Shown here: positions 9,315 to 19,247 of the stretch, piece after piece
Numbering within the stretch: position 1 is the first letter of the stretch
Layout: each line of letters opens with the position of its first letter
DNA from: Kaistia granuli DSM 23481
GTDB lineage: Bacteria > Pseudomonadota > Alphaproteobacteria > Rhizobiales > Kaistiaceae
DNA: 64,000 nucleotides
Direction: 5' to 3'
NCBI RefSeq assembly: GCF_000380505.1
Contig: NZ_AQYH01000002.1
Span: 1 to 64,000 of the forward strand
The notes under the pieces: model-generated
What the model was told of the DNA's origin: nothing
Databases searched by the model: none
Seen by the model: only the letters and a program-made list of their open reading frames with translations
Translations under genes and position numbers: made by a program

Positions 9315-12080
9315 CTATTCGACGTCCGCCTCGGTGCTTGCCTTCTTGGCCGCGGCCTTGGTCGCAGCCGGCTTCTTCGCCGCCGGCGCCTTCTTGGCGG
9401 CGGCCTTCTTGGCGGGAGCCTTTTCGGAAACGCCGTCCTCGGCCGCGACCTTGGCGGCGGCCTTCTTGGCCGGTGCCTTCTTCGCGGTCGCCGCAGCCTT
9501 CGGCTTCGCCGCCGCGCGCGTCTTCTTGACCGGTGCCTTGCCCGCCTTCTCGGCGATCAGGGCGACAGCCTCGTCGAGCGACACGGTTTCCGGCGGCAGC
9601 GTCTTCGGCAGCGTCGCATTGACGGCGCCGTGTTTGACATAGGGGCCGTATTTGCCCGCATGCACGGTGATCGGCCCACCCAATGTCGGGTGGTCGCCAA
9701 GCGTCTTCAAGGGCTCGGCGCCGGCCCGAGCCGGACGTCCGCCCCGCGCCTTCTTCTCGGCGATCACCGCGACGGCGCGGTTGATGCCGACCTCGAAGAC
9801 CTCTTCGACGCTTTCAAGGTTGGCGTATTTGCCGTCATGCAACAGGAACGGACCATACCGGCCGATACCGGCCTGGATCGGCTTGCCGTCTTCGGGATGC
9901 AGGCCGACCTCGCGCGGAAGCGACAGGAGCGCCAGGGCCTTTTCAAGCGTAAGGCTCGCCGCATCCCACCCCTTGGGCAGGCTCGACCGCTTCGGCTTTT
10001 CCTTGCCCTCGGGCTCGCCGAGCTGGACATAGGGACCGAAACGACCGGTGCGCAGCGTCACCTCGAGATCCGTCGCCGGATCCTTGCCGAGGACCTTCGA
10101 ACCGTCGGCGCCGAGAACGGAACCGTTCTCGCCATTCTCGCCCGGTGTTGCGTCGTCGCCCGACGCCACCAGCTGGCGGGTGAAGCGGCATTCCGGATAG
10201 TTCGAGCAGCCGATGAAGGCGCCGAACTTGCCGAGCTTCAACGACAGGCGACCGGCGCCGCAGGACGGGCAGGCGCGCGGGTCGCCGCCGTCGGCGCGGG
10301 CCGGGAAGATGTGCGGGCCGAGCAAATCGTTGAGCGCGTCCAGGACCTGCGTGACACGCAGTTCCTTGGTCTCGCCGACATCGGCTGCGAAGCGCTGCCA
10401 GAATTCGCGCAGCACGTCCTTCCAGGCGATCTCGCCGGCCGAGATCTGGTCGAGCTTCTCTTCCAGATCCGCGGTGAAATCATATTCGACATAGCGCGAG
10501 AAGAAGCTTTGCAGGAACGCCGTGACGAGGCGGCCCTTGTCCTCGGGCACCAGGCGCTTCTTCTCGATCCGCACATATTCGCGGTCCTGCAGCACGCCAA
10601 GCGTCGCCGCATAGGTCGAGGGACGGCCGATGCCAAGCTCTTCCATCCGCTTCACCAGCGTCGCCTCGCTGTAGCGCGGCGGCGGTTCGGTGAAGTGCTG
10701 GGTGGCGGCGATCGCCTTCTTGGTCAGGACCTCGCCCTTCTCCATGCGCGGCAGACGGCCTTCATCGTCGTCGCCGTCATCGTCCTTGTCCTCATTATAG
10801 AGGGCGAGGAAGCCGTCGAAGGTCATGACCTGGCCCGAGGCGCGCAGATCGATCTTGCGACCGCCGGCATCGACGAGGATGTCGACCGCGGTGCGCTGCA
10901 TCTCGGCCGATTCCATCTGGCTCGCGACCGTGCGCTTCCAGATCAGCTCGTAGAGGCGGGCCTGGTCTTGGTCGACATAGCGCGCGACCTCGCGCGGGCG
11001 GCGCTGCGGATCGGTCGGACGGATCGCCTCGTGCGCTTCCTGGGCGTTCTTCGCCTTGACCTGGTATTTGCGCGGCGCGCCGGGCAGGTGCTTGGCCGAG
11101 AAATCCTGGCCGATGACGCCGCGCACGGCGGCAACGGCTTCCGGCGCCATGTCGACGCCGTCGGTACGCATATAGGTGATGAGACCGACCGTCTCGCCGC
11201 CGATGTCGACGCCTTCATACAGGCGCTGCGCCAGCTGCATGGTGCGGTTCGGCGCGAAGCCGAGCTTGCGGCTCGCCTCCTGCTGCAGCGTCGAGGTGGT
11301 GAAGGGCGCGAAGGGATGGCGCTTGGCCGGCTTCGATTCAATCTCGGCGACCTGATAGCGGCCGGCATCGAGGGCGGCCCGGAAGGCCTCCGCCTCCTCG
11401 GCCGTGCCGACGTCGAGGCGGCTAATCTTCTTGCCGTCGGCGCCGACCAGGCGGGCCTGGAACTCGTCGCCGCGCGGCGTCGCCAGCGTTGCCAGCAGCG
11501 ACCAGTATTCGCGGGGCTTGAAAATCTCGATCTCGTTCTCGCGGTCGCAGACGAGGCGGAGCGCCACCGACTGCACGCGGCCGGCCGAACGGGCGCCGGG
11601 CAGCTTGCGCCACAACACGGGCGACAGCGTGAAGCCGACCAGATAGTCGAGCGCGCGGCGCGCCAGATAGGCGTCGACCAGAGCCTCGTCGATCGGGCGC
11701 GGGTTCTTCATCGCCTCGAGGACGGCCTGCTTGGTGATCGCGTTGAAGACGACGCGCTCGACCGGCTTGTCCTTGATCGCCCGCTTCTGCTTCAGCACCT
11801 CCAGAACGTGCCACGAGATCGCCTCGCCTTCGCGATCCGGATCGGTTGCGAGGATGATGCGGTCAGCGGCCTTGGCGGCGGCGGCCATGTCGACCAGGCG
11901 CTTGGCGGACTTCGGGTCCGCCTCCCAGCTCATGGCGAAATCCTCGTCCGGCAGCACCGAGCCGTCCTTGGACGGCAGGTCGCGGACGTGACCGTAGGAA
12001 GCCACGACCTGGTAGGACGAGCCTAGATATTTGTTGATCGTTTTCGCCTTTGCGGGCGATTCCACGATGACGAGATTCAT
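9315..12080 (-). CDS. topA: DNA topoisomerase I
   Basis: About 921 aa type IA topoisomerase. The TOPRIM domain begins at once (MNLVIVESPAKAKTINKYLG, then DPDREGEAISWH), the catalytic tyrosine is in ITYMRTDGVDM near residue 320, and a four-cysteine zinc finger (CPSCG...CSNYPEC) is followed by repeated topoisomerase C-terminal modules. The last 80 residues are an Ala/Lys-rich, histone-H1-like tail. The start at 12080 gives the usual family N terminus; an in-frame ATG at 12089 adds three residues. It probably heads a topA-rnr unit, split from dprA by a plus-strand gene. Confidence 0.97.
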   Translation of the reverse strand: MNLVIVESPAKAKTINKYLGSSYQVVASYGHVRDLPSKDGSVLPDEDFAMSWEADPKSAKRLVDMAAAAKAADRIILATDPDREGEAISWHVLEVLKQKRAIKDKPVERVVFNAITKQAVLEAMKNPRPIDEALVDAYLARRALDYLVGFTLSPVLWRKLPGARSAGRVQSVALRLVCDRENEIEIFKPREYWSLLATLATPRGDEFQARLVGADGKKISRLDVGTAEEAEAFRAALDAGRYQVAEIESKPAKRHPFAPFTTSTLQQEASRKLGFAPNRTMQLAQRLYEGVDIGGETVGLITYMRTDGVDMAPEAVAAVRGVIGQDFSAKHLPGAPRKYQVKAKNAQEAHEAIRPTDPQRRPREVARYVDQDQARLYELIWKRTVASQMESAEMQRTAVDILVDAGGRKIDLRASGQVMTFDGFLALYNEDKDDDGDDDEGRLPRMEKGEVLTKKAIAATQHFTEPPPRYSEATLVKRMEELGIGRPSTYAATLGVLQDREYVRIEKKRLVPEDKGRLVTAFLQSFFSRYVEYDFTADLEEKLDQISAGEIAWKDVLREFWQRFAADVGETKELRVTQVLDALNDLLGPHIFPARADGGDPRACPSCGAGRLSLKLGKFGAFIGCSNYPECRFTRQLVASGDDATPGENGENGSVLGADGSKVLGKDPATDLEVTLRTGRFGPYVQLGEPEGKEKPKRSSLPKGWDAASLTLEKALALLSLPREVGLHPEDGKPIQAGIGRYGPFLLHDGKYANLESVEEVFEVGINRAVAVIAEKKARGGRPARAGAEPLKTLGDHPTLGGPITVHAGKYGPYVKHGAVNATLPKTLPPETVSLDEAVALIAEKAGKAPVKKTRAAAKPKAAATAKKAPAKKAAAKVAAEDGVSEKAPAKKAAAKKAPAAKKPAATKAAAKKASTEADVE

Positions 12081-12256
12081 CAATGCCATTTACGAAAAGG
12101 CCGAACGGGCGAAGGGCCCGATCCGGCGAGGAATTGGAACGAGGCGGATTTCCGCCGATCCCACGAGGGTGGGCGCAATCGGGCTGGACAATCCCGGAAA
12201 GCACCTTGCCTGTCAATGAAGGGCTCATTTGGCAACTGCGCGATCAGTCAGATTGC

Positions 12257-12281
12257 ATATAGTTCAAAAACGGAACTATAT
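12257..12281. promoter_or_regulatory. Perfect AT-rich inverted repeat between topA and a small gene
   Basis: ATATAGTTC-N7-GAACTATAT: two perfect 9-bp arms around AAAAACG in a very GC-rich genome, in the divergent intergenic region 12081-12320. A TATATT-like -10 element for the plus-strand gene overlaps the right arm. This looks like an operator for a dimeric regulator; which one is unknown. Confidence 0.55.
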
Positions 12282-12320
12282 TCTTGCTAGTCGAATTTAA
12301 CCGGGTCGAGGTCACGGAAT

Positions 12321-12593
12321 ATGGCGTTGCCGTTCGAGGATGCAAGCGCCGCGACGATGGCGCTGACCGAGCCCATCGATACGCGGCAATTGACCGTATC
12401 CGGCTACTTGGCCGAAATGGCGAGGGATCTGAAGGTCCTTGCCACCAATGCAGACCTCTCCCTCCTCGCCTATCTCCTCTCGGTCGCCGAAGAGGAAGCC
12501 CGCTCCACCAACCGCGCCTTGCGCAACCAGGTGGCAATGCCGGCCGAGGCGAAAGTCCCCGATCCCGTTCCGGCATCGCAGGACGCCCCCTAG
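12321..12593 (+). CDS. Small conserved hypothetical protein
   Basis: 90 aa, no signal peptide or membrane segment. The central part (TVSGYLAEMARDLKVLATNADLSLLAYLLSVAEEEAR) is helical and resembles a short uncharacterised rhizobial protein that carries AYLL-x-x-A-x-x-EA; I know no function. It stands alone on the plus strand inside the minus-strand dprA/topA run, and its TAG stop at 12591-12593 exactly abuts the dprA stop at 12594. An inverted repeat 40 bp upstream may control it. Confidence 0.7.
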   Translation: MALPFEDASAATMALTEPIDTRQLTVSGYLAEMARDLKVLATNADLSLLAYLLSVAEEEARSTNRALRNQVAMPAEAKVPDPVPASQDAP

Positions 12594-13766
12594 TCAGGAC
12601 GCCCCCTGGTCCAGCAGCGACACACGCTGTCCGGCATGCCGTTCGATCCGCCCGGCCAGGTCCAGTTCCAGCAGCAGGACCTGCACGACGCCCGCCGCGA
12701 GGCCCGTGCCTCGAATCAGGGCATCGATTTCCGTCGGCACCGGCCCCAGGCCCTCGATCAGCAGATCCCGGTCGCGATCGCCCGGATCCGCCCGCTCCGC
12801 CAAGCCGGCCGCATCCGGCCCGCCCCCTCGCCAGACCGCTGCCAACGGCTCCCGCGTCAGCATCGGCGCGACGATTTCCAGGATGTCGGCGGCGCCCGTC
12901 ACCAGATGGGCGCCCTGCTTGATCAGGCGATTGGCGCCGGCGGCGCGCGGATCGAGCGGCGAACCGGGCACGGCGAACACCACCCTGCCCTGCTCGCCGG
13001 CGAGCCGCGCCGTGATCAGCGATCCCGAACGCTCGGCCGCCTCGACGACGACGACGCCGGCGGCGATGCCGGAGACGAGGCGGTTGCGCCTCGGGAAATC
13101 CCGCGCCCGCGGCTCCCAGCCGAGCGGCATTTCGGAGAGATGGACACCGCCGGACGCCAGGATGCGATCGGCGAGTGCTGCGTTCTCCGGCGGATAGAGC
13201 CGGTCGAGCCCGCCGGCGAAGACAGCGACCGTGCCGGATGCGAGCGCCGCCTCATGCGCCGCCGCGTCGATGCCGCGCGCCAGCCCGGAGACAATGACAT
13301 GGCCGGCCTCCCCCAGATCGCGCGCCAGCAGCGCCGCCATGCGCCGACCGGCGATCGAGGCATTGCGGGCGCCGACGATGGCGATGGCGGGACGGGAGAG
13401 GATGGCCGGATCGCCGCGAATGGCGACCAGCGGCGGCGCGGCGTCGATCTCGCGCAGCCAGGCGGGATAGTCCGGCTCGGGAACGGCGAGGAATCGTCCG
13501 CCGGCGCGGGCGAGCGCTGCCAGCTCGCGCTCCGCTTCACCGGCCCCGGCGACGCGCACCCGGCGACCACTGCGCGCGGCGAGATCCGGCAGGCCGGCGA
13601 TCGCCTCGGTGGCGGAGCCGAAATGATCGATCAGGCCGCGAAACGTCACCGGACCGACATTCTCGCTGCGGATCAGGCGCAGCCAGGCCAGAAGCTCGTC
13701 GTCGGCGAGGCGTTGCGCATCGGTCAGGCGGTCGGCGCGGGGTGGATCGTCGGCCCCGCGCGCCAT
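12594..13766 (-). CDS. dprA: DNA-processing protein DprA
   Basis: 390 aa. DprA loads RecA on incoming single-stranded DNA during transformation, and is also widely kept in species not known to be competent. The Rossmann-like domain shows [25 protein letters not shown] and [21 protein letters not shown], with the [11 protein letters not shown]-binding element between them. A C-terminal winged-helix DML1-like domain follows ([15 protein letters not shown]). The gene lies 4 bp downstream of plsY and is presumably read from the pyrB promoter. Confidence 0.95.
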   Translation of the reverse strand: MARGADDPPRADRLTDAQRLADDELLAWLRLIRSENVGPVTFRGLIDHFGSATEAIAGLPDLAARSGRRVRVAGAGEAERELAALARAGGRFLAVPEPDYPAWLREIDAAPPLVAIRGDPAILSRPAIAIVGARNASIAGRRMAALLARDLGEAGHVIVSGLARGIDAAAHEAALASGTVAVFAGGLDRLYPPENAALADRILASGGVHLSEMPLGWEPRARDFPRRNRLVSGIAAGVVVVEAAERSGSLITARLAGEQGRVVFAVPGSPLDPRAAGANRLIKQGAHLVTGAADILEIVAPMLTREPLAAVWRGGGPDAAGLAERADPGDRDRDLLIEGLGPVPTEIDALIRGTGLAAGVVQVLLLELDLAGRIERHAGQRVSLLDQGAS

Positions 13767-13770
13767 CCCG

Positions 13771-14388
13771 TCAGCCCTTCTGGCCGATCCGGCTTTCGCT
13801 GCCGGAGAGGAGCCGGCCGATATTGGACCGATGCTTGTAGCAGAGGATCAGCGTCAGCACGGCGAACAGCAGCGCCTTGGGATAGTCGCCGACGGCCAGC
13901 AGCGTCAGCGGCACGGCGACGCTGGCGATCAGGGCGGCCAGCGACGAATAGCGGCTGAAATAGGCGACGGCGAGCCAGACGGCGGCGAACAGGATGGCGA
14001 TCGGCCAGGCGAGGCCGATCAGCACGCCGAGAAACGTCGCGACGCCCTTGCCGCCCTTGAAGCCGAGCCAGACCGGGAAGACATGGCCGATGAAGGCCCC
14101 GAAGCCGGCGAGGATCGCCGCCTCGGCTCCCCAGAAATGGCCGGCGAGCAGCACGGCGGCCGTGCCCTTCAGCGCGTCGCCAATCAGCGTCGCGGCGGCC
14201 AGCTTCTTGTTGCCGGTCCGGAGCACATTGGTGGCGCCGATATTGCCGGAACCGATGGCGCGGACATCGCCGAGACCGGCGGCGCGGGTCAGGATCAGCC
14301 CGAACGGAATCGATCCGAGCAGATAGCCGAGCACGAGCGCCGCGAGCACGAGCGGCGTGCTGAGATCCCAGCCGAACGGCTGCGACAT
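13771..14388 (-). CDS. plsY: Acyl-phosphate:glycerol-3-phosphate acyltransferase PlsY
   Basis: 205 aa polytopic inner membrane enzyme that makes lysophosphatidic acid from acyl-phosphate. The three family motifs are present: GSIPFGLI near residue 25, [12 protein letters not shown] near residue 45 and [13 protein letters not shown] near residue 105. I chose the ATG at 14388 because GGGGGA lies 6 bp upstream; the ATG at 14394 directly follows that sequence. It sits between the dihydroorotase-like gene and dprA on the same strand. Confidence 0.95.
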   Translation of the reverse strand: MSQPFGWDLSTPLVLAALVLGYLLGSIPFGLILTRAAGLGDVRAIGSGNIGATNVLRTGNKKLAAATLIGDALKGTAAVLLAGHFWGAEAAILAGFGAFIGHVFPVWLGFKGGKGVATFLGVLIGLAWPIAILFAAVWLAVAYFSRYSSLAALIASVAVPLTLLAVGDYPKALLFAVLTLILCYKHRSNIGRLLSGSESRIGQKG

Positions 14389-14461
14389 GGTCATTCCCCC
14401 GAACTCAAATCCTATGGCGCGGACGCCGGCTCGCTGTGGCCGACGCCGGGCGCGTCCCCCG

Positions 14462-15784
14462 TCAGCCGGCAGCGTAAGCGTAGACGGTGCGGCCCGCAAC
14501 GATTGTCCGGAGCACCCGGCCCTCGAAGCGCGCGCCCTCGAACGGCGTGTTCTTGGAACGCGAGCTGAGCTTCTCGCCGTCGCAGACCCACGGCATGGCC
14601 GGGTCGACGAGGATGATGTCGGCCGGCGCGCCCGGCGTCAGCCTTCCGCCGGGAAGCCCGAGCAGGTCGGCCGGACGGGTCGACAGCGCGCGCGCCACCG
14701 CGAGCAGATCCGCCTCGCCATTGTTGACGAGCCGCAGCCCGACCGCGAGCAGGGTCTCGAGGCCGACCGCGCCATCCGCCGCTTCCGCGAAGGGGTGGCG
14801 CTTGGTGTCGACGTCCTGCGGGTCATGGCTCGAGACGATGACGTCGATGGTGCCGTCCGCGATCCCTTCGATCATCGCCTTGCGGTCATCCTCGGAGCGC
14901 AGCGGCGGCGACAGGCGGAAGAAGGTCCGGTACGGCCCGATGTCGAGCTCGTTCAGCGCCAGATGGGTGGCCGAGACGCCGCAGGAGATCGCCAGCCCCG
15001 CCTTCTTGGCGCGGCGGATGATCTCGAGCGACTCGGCGCAGGAGATCTGGGCGGCGTGATAGCGCCCGCGCGTCAGCGCCGCGAGGCGGACGTCGCGCTC
15101 CAGCATGATGATTTCGGCTTCCTTCGGAATGCCCGAGAGCCCGAGTCTCGTCGCCGTCTCGCCCTCGTTCATCACGCCCGAGCCGGTCAGGTCCGGATCG
15201 GCCGGGTGATGCATGATCAGCGCGCCGAAATCGCGCGCATAGGTCAGCGCCCGGCGCAGCACCAGCGCATTGGTGATCGAATGACGGCCCTCGGTAAAGC
15301 CGACGGCGCCGGCTTCACGCAGCAGGCCGAATTCCGTCATCTCGCGGCCCTTGAGCCCCTTGGTGACGGCGGCCATCGGCATGACGCGAACCAGCGTCGT
15401 GTCGCGGGTGCGGCGCGCGATGTAGTCGACCAGCGCCACGTCGTCGATCACCGGATCGGTGTCGGGCATGGTGATGATCGTGGTGACGCCACCGGCGGCG
15501 GCGGCATGGCCGGCCGAGGCGAAGGTCTCGCGATGCTCCGCGCCGGGCTCGCCGACGAAGACGCGCATGTCGATGAGGCCGGGCATGACGACCTTGCCGC
15601 GACAATCGACGATCTCGGCGCCATCGGGACGGGGAAGCGCGTCGGCTTCGGGGCCGGCGGCGACGATCTCGCCATCGGCGATGATCACGGTGCCGGCGGC
15701 GTCAAGCTTGCGCGACGGATCGATGACGCGGGCATTGGTGAGGACGAGCGGACGCTCGCTCGGGTTCAGGCGCTCGGAGTTCAT
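14462..15784 (-). CDS. pyrC: Dihydroorotase-like protein, catalytically degenerate (PyrC'/PyrX type)
   Basis: 440 aa amidohydrolase-fold protein immediately 7 bp after pyrB. In active class I dihydroorotases the first metal ligands lie in DxHxHLREPG; here that position reads [10 protein letters not shown], with both histidines and the Arg gone. The usual catalytic TDHAPH is replaced by SSHDPQ. HHPADPD keeps one His region. Known pseudomonad PyrC' paralogues lack catalysis but are needed to assemble aspartate carbamoyltransferase; the pairing with pyrB suggests the same structural role here. The true dihydroorotase would be elsewhere. Confidence 0.88.
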   Translation of the reverse strand: MNSERLNPSERPLVLTNARVIDPSRKLDAAGTVIIADGEIVAAGPEADALPRPDGAEIVDCRGKVVMPGLIDMRVFVGEPGAEHRETFASAGHAAAAGGVTTIITMPDTDPVIDDVALVDYIARRTRDTTLVRVMPMAAVTKGLKGREMTEFGLLREAGAVGFTEGRHSITNALVLRRALTYARDFGALIMHHPADPDLTGSGVMNEGETATRLGLSGIPKEAEIIMLERDVRLAALTRGRYHAAQISCAESLEIIRRAKKAGLAISCGVSATHLALNELDIGPYRTFFRLSPPLRSEDDRKAMIEGIADGTIDVIVSSHDPQDVDTKRHPFAEAADGAVGLETLLAVGLRLVNNGEADLLAVARALSTRPADLLGLPGGRLTPGAPADIILVDPAMPWVCDGEKLSSRSKNTPFEGARFEGRVLRTIVAGRTVYAYAAG

Positions 15785-15791
15785 ATCGCCC

Positions 15792-16748
15792 TCATCCGTT
15801 TGGAAGGTTCTGGGCCAGTGCCTCGAGCACCGCCATGCGGACCGCGACGCCCATCTCGACCTGGTCGCGGATCAGGCTCTGTGGCCCGTCGGCGATGGCC
15901 GAGTCGATCTCGACGCCCCGGTTCATCGGGCCGGGATGCATGACCAGCGCATTGGGCTTGGCGAAGGCCAGCTTCTCGGCATCGAGGCCGAAGAAGTGGA
16001 AATATTCTCGCACCGACGGCACGAAGGAGCCGTCCATGCGCTCGCGCTGCAGGCGCAGCATCATGACGATGTCGGCGCCGGCGAGGCCCTTGCGCATGTC
16101 GGTGAAGATCTCGACGCCAAGGCGGTCGAGCCCCTTCGGCAGCAAGGTCGACGGGCCGATGCAGCGGACCCGCGCGCCGAGTGCGTTCAAAAGCATGATG
16201 TTCGAGCGGGCAACGCGCGAATGCAGGATGTCGCCGCAGATCGCCACCGTCAGGTCGTGGATCGGCCCCTTGTGGCGGCGGATCGTCAGCGCATCGAGCA
16301 GCGCCTGGGTCGGGTGCTCGTGCGCGCCGTCGCCGGCATTGATCACCGAACAGCCGACCTTCTGCGCCAGGAGGTGCACCGCGCCGGCGGCGTGATGGCG
16401 GACCACCAGGATGTCCGGGTTCATCGCGTTCAGCGTCATCGCCGTGTCGACGAGCGTCTCGCCCTTCTTCACCGAGGAGGAGCCGACCGACATGTTCATG
16501 ACGTCGGCGCCGAGGCGCTTTCCGGCGAGCTCGAAGGAGGACTGCGTCCGCGTCGAGGCCTCGAAGAACAGGTTGATCTGGGTGCGTCCGCGCAGGACGG
16601 ATTTCTTCTTCTCGACCTGGCGGCTGACTTCGACGGCCTGTTCGGCGAGATCGAGAAGGGCGATGATCTCCTCGGGCAGGAGACCTTCAATGCCTAGCAG
16701 GTGGCGTTGCGCGAACACTGCGGCGGGACTTGATTTGAGCGCGTTCAT
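15792..16748 (-). CDS. pyrB: Aspartate carbamoyltransferase catalytic subunit
   Basis: 318 aa cytosolic enzyme of pyrimidine synthesis, joining carbamoyl phosphate to aspartate. The carbamoyl-phosphate loop [12 protein letters not shown] (near residue 63), [12 protein letters not shown], and the aspartate loop [13 protein letters not shown] are all present. No pyrI regulatory gene is adjacent; instead a dihydroorotase-like partner follows, as in class A ATCases. First gene of the pyrB-pyrC'-plsY-dprA run. Confidence 0.97.
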   Translation of the reverse strand: MNALKSSPAAVFAQRHLLGIEGLLPEEIIALLDLAEQAVEVSRQVEKKKSVLRGRTQINLFFEASTRTQSSFELAGKRLGADVMNMSVGSSSVKKGETLVDTAMTLNAMNPDILVVRHHAAGAVHLLAQKVGCSVINAGDGAHEHPTQALLDALTIRRHKGPIHDLTVAICGDILHSRVARSNIMLLNALGARVRCIGPSTLLPKGLDRLGVEIFTDMRKGLAGADIVMMLRLQRERMDGSFVPSVREYFHFFGLDAEKLAFAKPNALVMHPGPMNRGVEIDSAIADGPQSLIRDQVEMGVAVRMAVLEALAQNLPNG

Positions 16749-16957
16749 TTGAAGCGATCCCTATATTGAGAGTCGTCCCGGGCGACAAGGCCGCGGGGCT
16801 CGTTCAACCGTCTTTTGTCGCGCTGCCCGGCCACGCCGCCTGTCTGCCGCCATCGCCCGCAAAGGGCAAGCCGCCTCCGCCACCGACGCGGTGGATTGCC
16901 GCGTCGGCTTGTACCACGGGACGCAGTCGCGATATCAACCGCGACGAGGAGAAGCGC

Positions 16958-17407
16958 ATGAACGAATGGATCAGTAGTTCGGCTGCGGTGGCGCGACCCA
17001 AACGCGCGTTGTGGCAAGCGCTGGGCCGAGGCTTCACGTGCCGGTGCCCTGCCTGCGGCCAGGGCCGCCTGTTCCATCGCTATCTCAAGGCGGTCGACCA
17101 TTGCGACGCCTGCGGCGAGGACCTGTCGCACCAGCAGGCCGATGACGCGCCGCCCTATTTCACCATCACCATCGTCGCCCACATCGTCGTGCCGCTGATG
17201 CTTCTCGTCGAGATGACGTGGCATCTGTCGAATATGACGCATCTGGCGATCTGGCTGCCGCTGACAGCCTTGCTCACCATCGGCCTGCTCCAGCCGGTCA
17301 AGGGATCGGTCGTCGGGCTACAATGGGCGCTGTACATGCACGGCTTCGACCCGGACGGCGATCCGGACGAGCACGGTCTCGCGCCGCGAGCGCCGGACAG
17401 CCGCTAG
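16958..17407 (+). CDS. DUF983 zinc-ribbon membrane protein
   Basis: 149 aa. An N-terminal four-cysteine zinc ribbon (CRCPACG...CDACGEDL, residues 29-55) precedes two hydrophobic helices (ITIVAHIVVPLMLLVEM and a second around residue 100), the layout of the DUF983 family. Function is unknown; members are common in alphaproteobacteria. The ATG at 16958 has GAGGAG 6 bp upstream, so longer upstream reading is rejected. It is divergent from pyrB. Confidence 0.88.
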   Translation: MNEWISSSAAVARPKRALWQALGRGFTCRCPACGQGRLFHRYLKAVDHCDACGEDLSHQQADDAPPYFTITIVAHIVVPLMLLVEMTWHLSNMTHLAIWLPLTALLTIGLLQPVKGSVVGLQWALYMHGFDPDGDPDEHGLAPRAPDSR

Positions 17408-17539
17408 TCGTTCCCTCTCGACCCCGGCCGGCGCAGCGTCTAGAAGGGCGCCGTCATTGCATGACCGGGCCCCTCCGGCGTCCGGCACCGCAAGCCTCCG
17501 CAATCCAAGACTCCGCATCCAGTTCTCCGAGGCGAATAC

Positions 17540-18718
17540 ATGACCATGGCACCCGAGCGACGGACCGATGGCGGCGGCACGATCGGACTCGTGGCGGCCA
17601 TCGGATCGGTCGCCGCTGTCGGCCTCGGCTTCTCGATTACCCTGCCGCTCCTGGCGCTGACGCTGGAAGACCGGGGCATCTCGTCGACCTGGATCGGCCT
17701 CAACACCGCGACCTGGGGCCTGGCCGCGATTGCCATCACGCCCTTCGTTTCGAAGCTGGCGGCGCGAATCGGCACCGCCCAGCTTCTGGCGCTGGCGATC
17801 CTGCTGCTGGCGGCGACGCTGCCGCTCTTCTACCTCTCGCCGTTCTGGGCCTGGTTCATCCTGCGTCTCGTCGCCGGCGCCGCCATCACCATCACCTTCG
17901 TGCTGTCAGAATTCTGGATCAGCTCCGCCGCGCCGCCGGCCCGGCGCGGCTTCGTCATGGGACTCTACGCCTCGATGTTGTCGGGCGGTTTCGCGCTCGG
18001 GCCGGTGATTCTGTCGCTGACCGGCACGCGCGGCATGCTGCCCTTCGCCGTCGGCGCCATCGTTCTGACACTCGGCGTCCTGCCGGTTCTGGCCGGAATG
18101 CGCGTCGCGCCGCGGCTCGACCATCGCGAGAAGCACGCCTTCCGCAAATATCTGTTCCTGGCGCCCGCGGCGACGGGAGCAGCCCTGCTGTTCGGCACGA
18201 TCGAGAGCGGCGCCTTCGCGCTGCTGCCGATCTACGGCCAGCGCGTCGGCCATGCGCGCGATCTCGTCATCCTGCTCGGCATCGGCGTGACGGTCGGCAA
18301 CATCCTGCTGCAGATGCCGATGGGCATGCTGTCGGACCGGATGGACCGGCGCCGGCTGCTGACCATCATCGCCGCCTTCGGCCTGCTCGGCGCCGCTGTG
18401 CTGCCGGTGGTGGCTGGGTCGTTCTGGCCCTTCATGATCGCGCTCGGCCTCTGGGGCGGCGTCATCGGCTCGCTCTATACGGTGGGCCTCGCCCATCTCG
18501 GCTCGCGCTTCACCGGCGCGGACCTCGCCGCCGCCAATGCCGCCTTCGTCTTCTGCTACTCGCTCGGCGGGCTGATCGGCCCTGCCACCCTGGGTGTCGC
18601 CATGGACATCTGGAATCCGCACGGCTTCGCCGTCGGGTTCGGCGCGTTCTTCGCCGCCTATCTGCTGATGCTGATCATTCGCATGGGACGAACGCGCCGC
18701 GCGCAGAACCTTTCTTGA
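17540..18718 (+). CDS. MFS transporter
   Basis: 392 aa with twelve predicted membrane helices and a DRMDRR-type loop between helices 8 and 9 (LSDRMDRRRLL). The resemblance is to YcaD/DHA-like exporters, substrate unknown. It lies next to rpmG as in Sinorhizobium-type genomes, where an MFS gene, rpmG, pleD and divK form a conserved neighbourhood. Transport direction and substrate cannot be told from sequence. Confidence 0.9.
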   Translation: MTMAPERRTDGGGTIGLVAAIGSVAAVGLGFSITLPLLALTLEDRGISSTWIGLNTATWGLAAIAITPFVSKLAARIGTAQLLALAILLLAATLPLFYLSPFWAWFILRLVAGAAITITFVLSEFWISSAAPPARRGFVMGLYASMLSGGFALGPVILSLTGTRGMLPFAVGAIVLTLGVLPVLAGMRVAPRLDHREKHAFRKYLFLAPAATGAALLFGTIESGAFALLPIYGQRVGHARDLVILLGIGVTVGNILLQMPMGMLSDRMDRRRLLTIIAAFGLLGAAVLPVVAGSFWPFMIALGLWGGVIGSLYTVGLAHLGSRFTGADLAAANAAFVFCYSLGGLIGPATLGVAMDIWNPHGFAVGFGAFFAAYLLMLIIRMGRTRRAQNLS

Positions 18719-18805
18719 CTTTCGATCCTGAATCCGTAGGGTGCGCGCACAAAGGCGCCGGGCCAGTTCTTGCTACGCTGCGCGCAACAATTTTGAGGTT
18801 TGACC

Positions 18806-18973
18806 ATGGCCAAGGCCACCACGATCAAGATCAAGCTCGTGAGCTCCGCTGACACCGGCTTCTTCTACGTCACGAAGAAGAACTCGCGCACCATGACCGA
18901 GAAGTTCTCGGCCAAGAAGTACGACCCGGTCGCGCGCAAGCACGTCGAGTTCCGCGAAGCCAAGATCAAGTAA
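18806..18973 (+). CDS. rpmG: 50S ribosomal protein L33
   Basis: 55 aa basic protein beginning [20 protein letters not shown] and ending VEFREAKIK, the standard L33 length. It has no cysteines, so it is the zinc-free (C-minus) form. A GAGGT-type ribosome site lies 9 bp before the ATG. A strong terminator follows 20 bp later. Confidence 0.97.
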   Translation: MAKATTIKIKLVSSADTGFFYVTKKNSRTMTEKFSAKKYDPVARKHVEFREAKIK

Positions 18974-18993
18974 GATCGGTTTCATGACTTTCG

Positions 18994-19021
18994 AAAAAGG
19001 CGCCGCTTCGGCGCCTTTTTT
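18994..19021 (+). terminator. Terminator of rpmG
   Basis: AAAAAGGCGCC-GCTTC-GGCGCC hairpin followed by six T residues directly downstream of rpmG. Confidence 0.92.
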
Positions 19022-19104
19022 GTTGGGCGGATGATGGCCGGGGTGCCTGGCGACCTCAGAGCCATCGACATTGACGGCAGAGAAGTCTGCAGCCCCACCC
19101 CCGC

Positions 19105-19247
19105 CGTCACCCCGGACGCAGCGGAGATCCCGAATCCATTCCGCGGAAGCCGAATGGATTCGGGACCGGGTACAGACCCGCCTCGTCGGCCCGAGCTATC
19201 GATCGAAGAACGCGGCTGCATGGATCCCCGCCTGCGCGGGGATGACG
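19105..19247. repeat. Dispersed palindromic repeat, copy 2 (long, expanded form)
   Basis: Shares CGTCA-CCC at the left, GGCTGCATGGATCC and GGATGACG at the right with the other copies. It is longer (143 bp) because a second internal palindrome (AATCCATTC...GAATGGATT) is inserted. It fills most of the 409 bp between rpmG and divK, in which I see no gene; pleD would be expected at this place in related genomes. Confidence 0.8.

Noticed and set aside
14389-14499. Longer plsY start at 14499
   Set aside because: The extra 37 residues are Arg/Pro-rich with no similarity to PlsY, and the ATG at 14388 has a good ribosome site.
16749-16957. Pyrimidine attenuator in front of pyrB
   Set aside because: I could not find a convincing antiterminator/terminator pair or a leader peptide in this 209 bp region.
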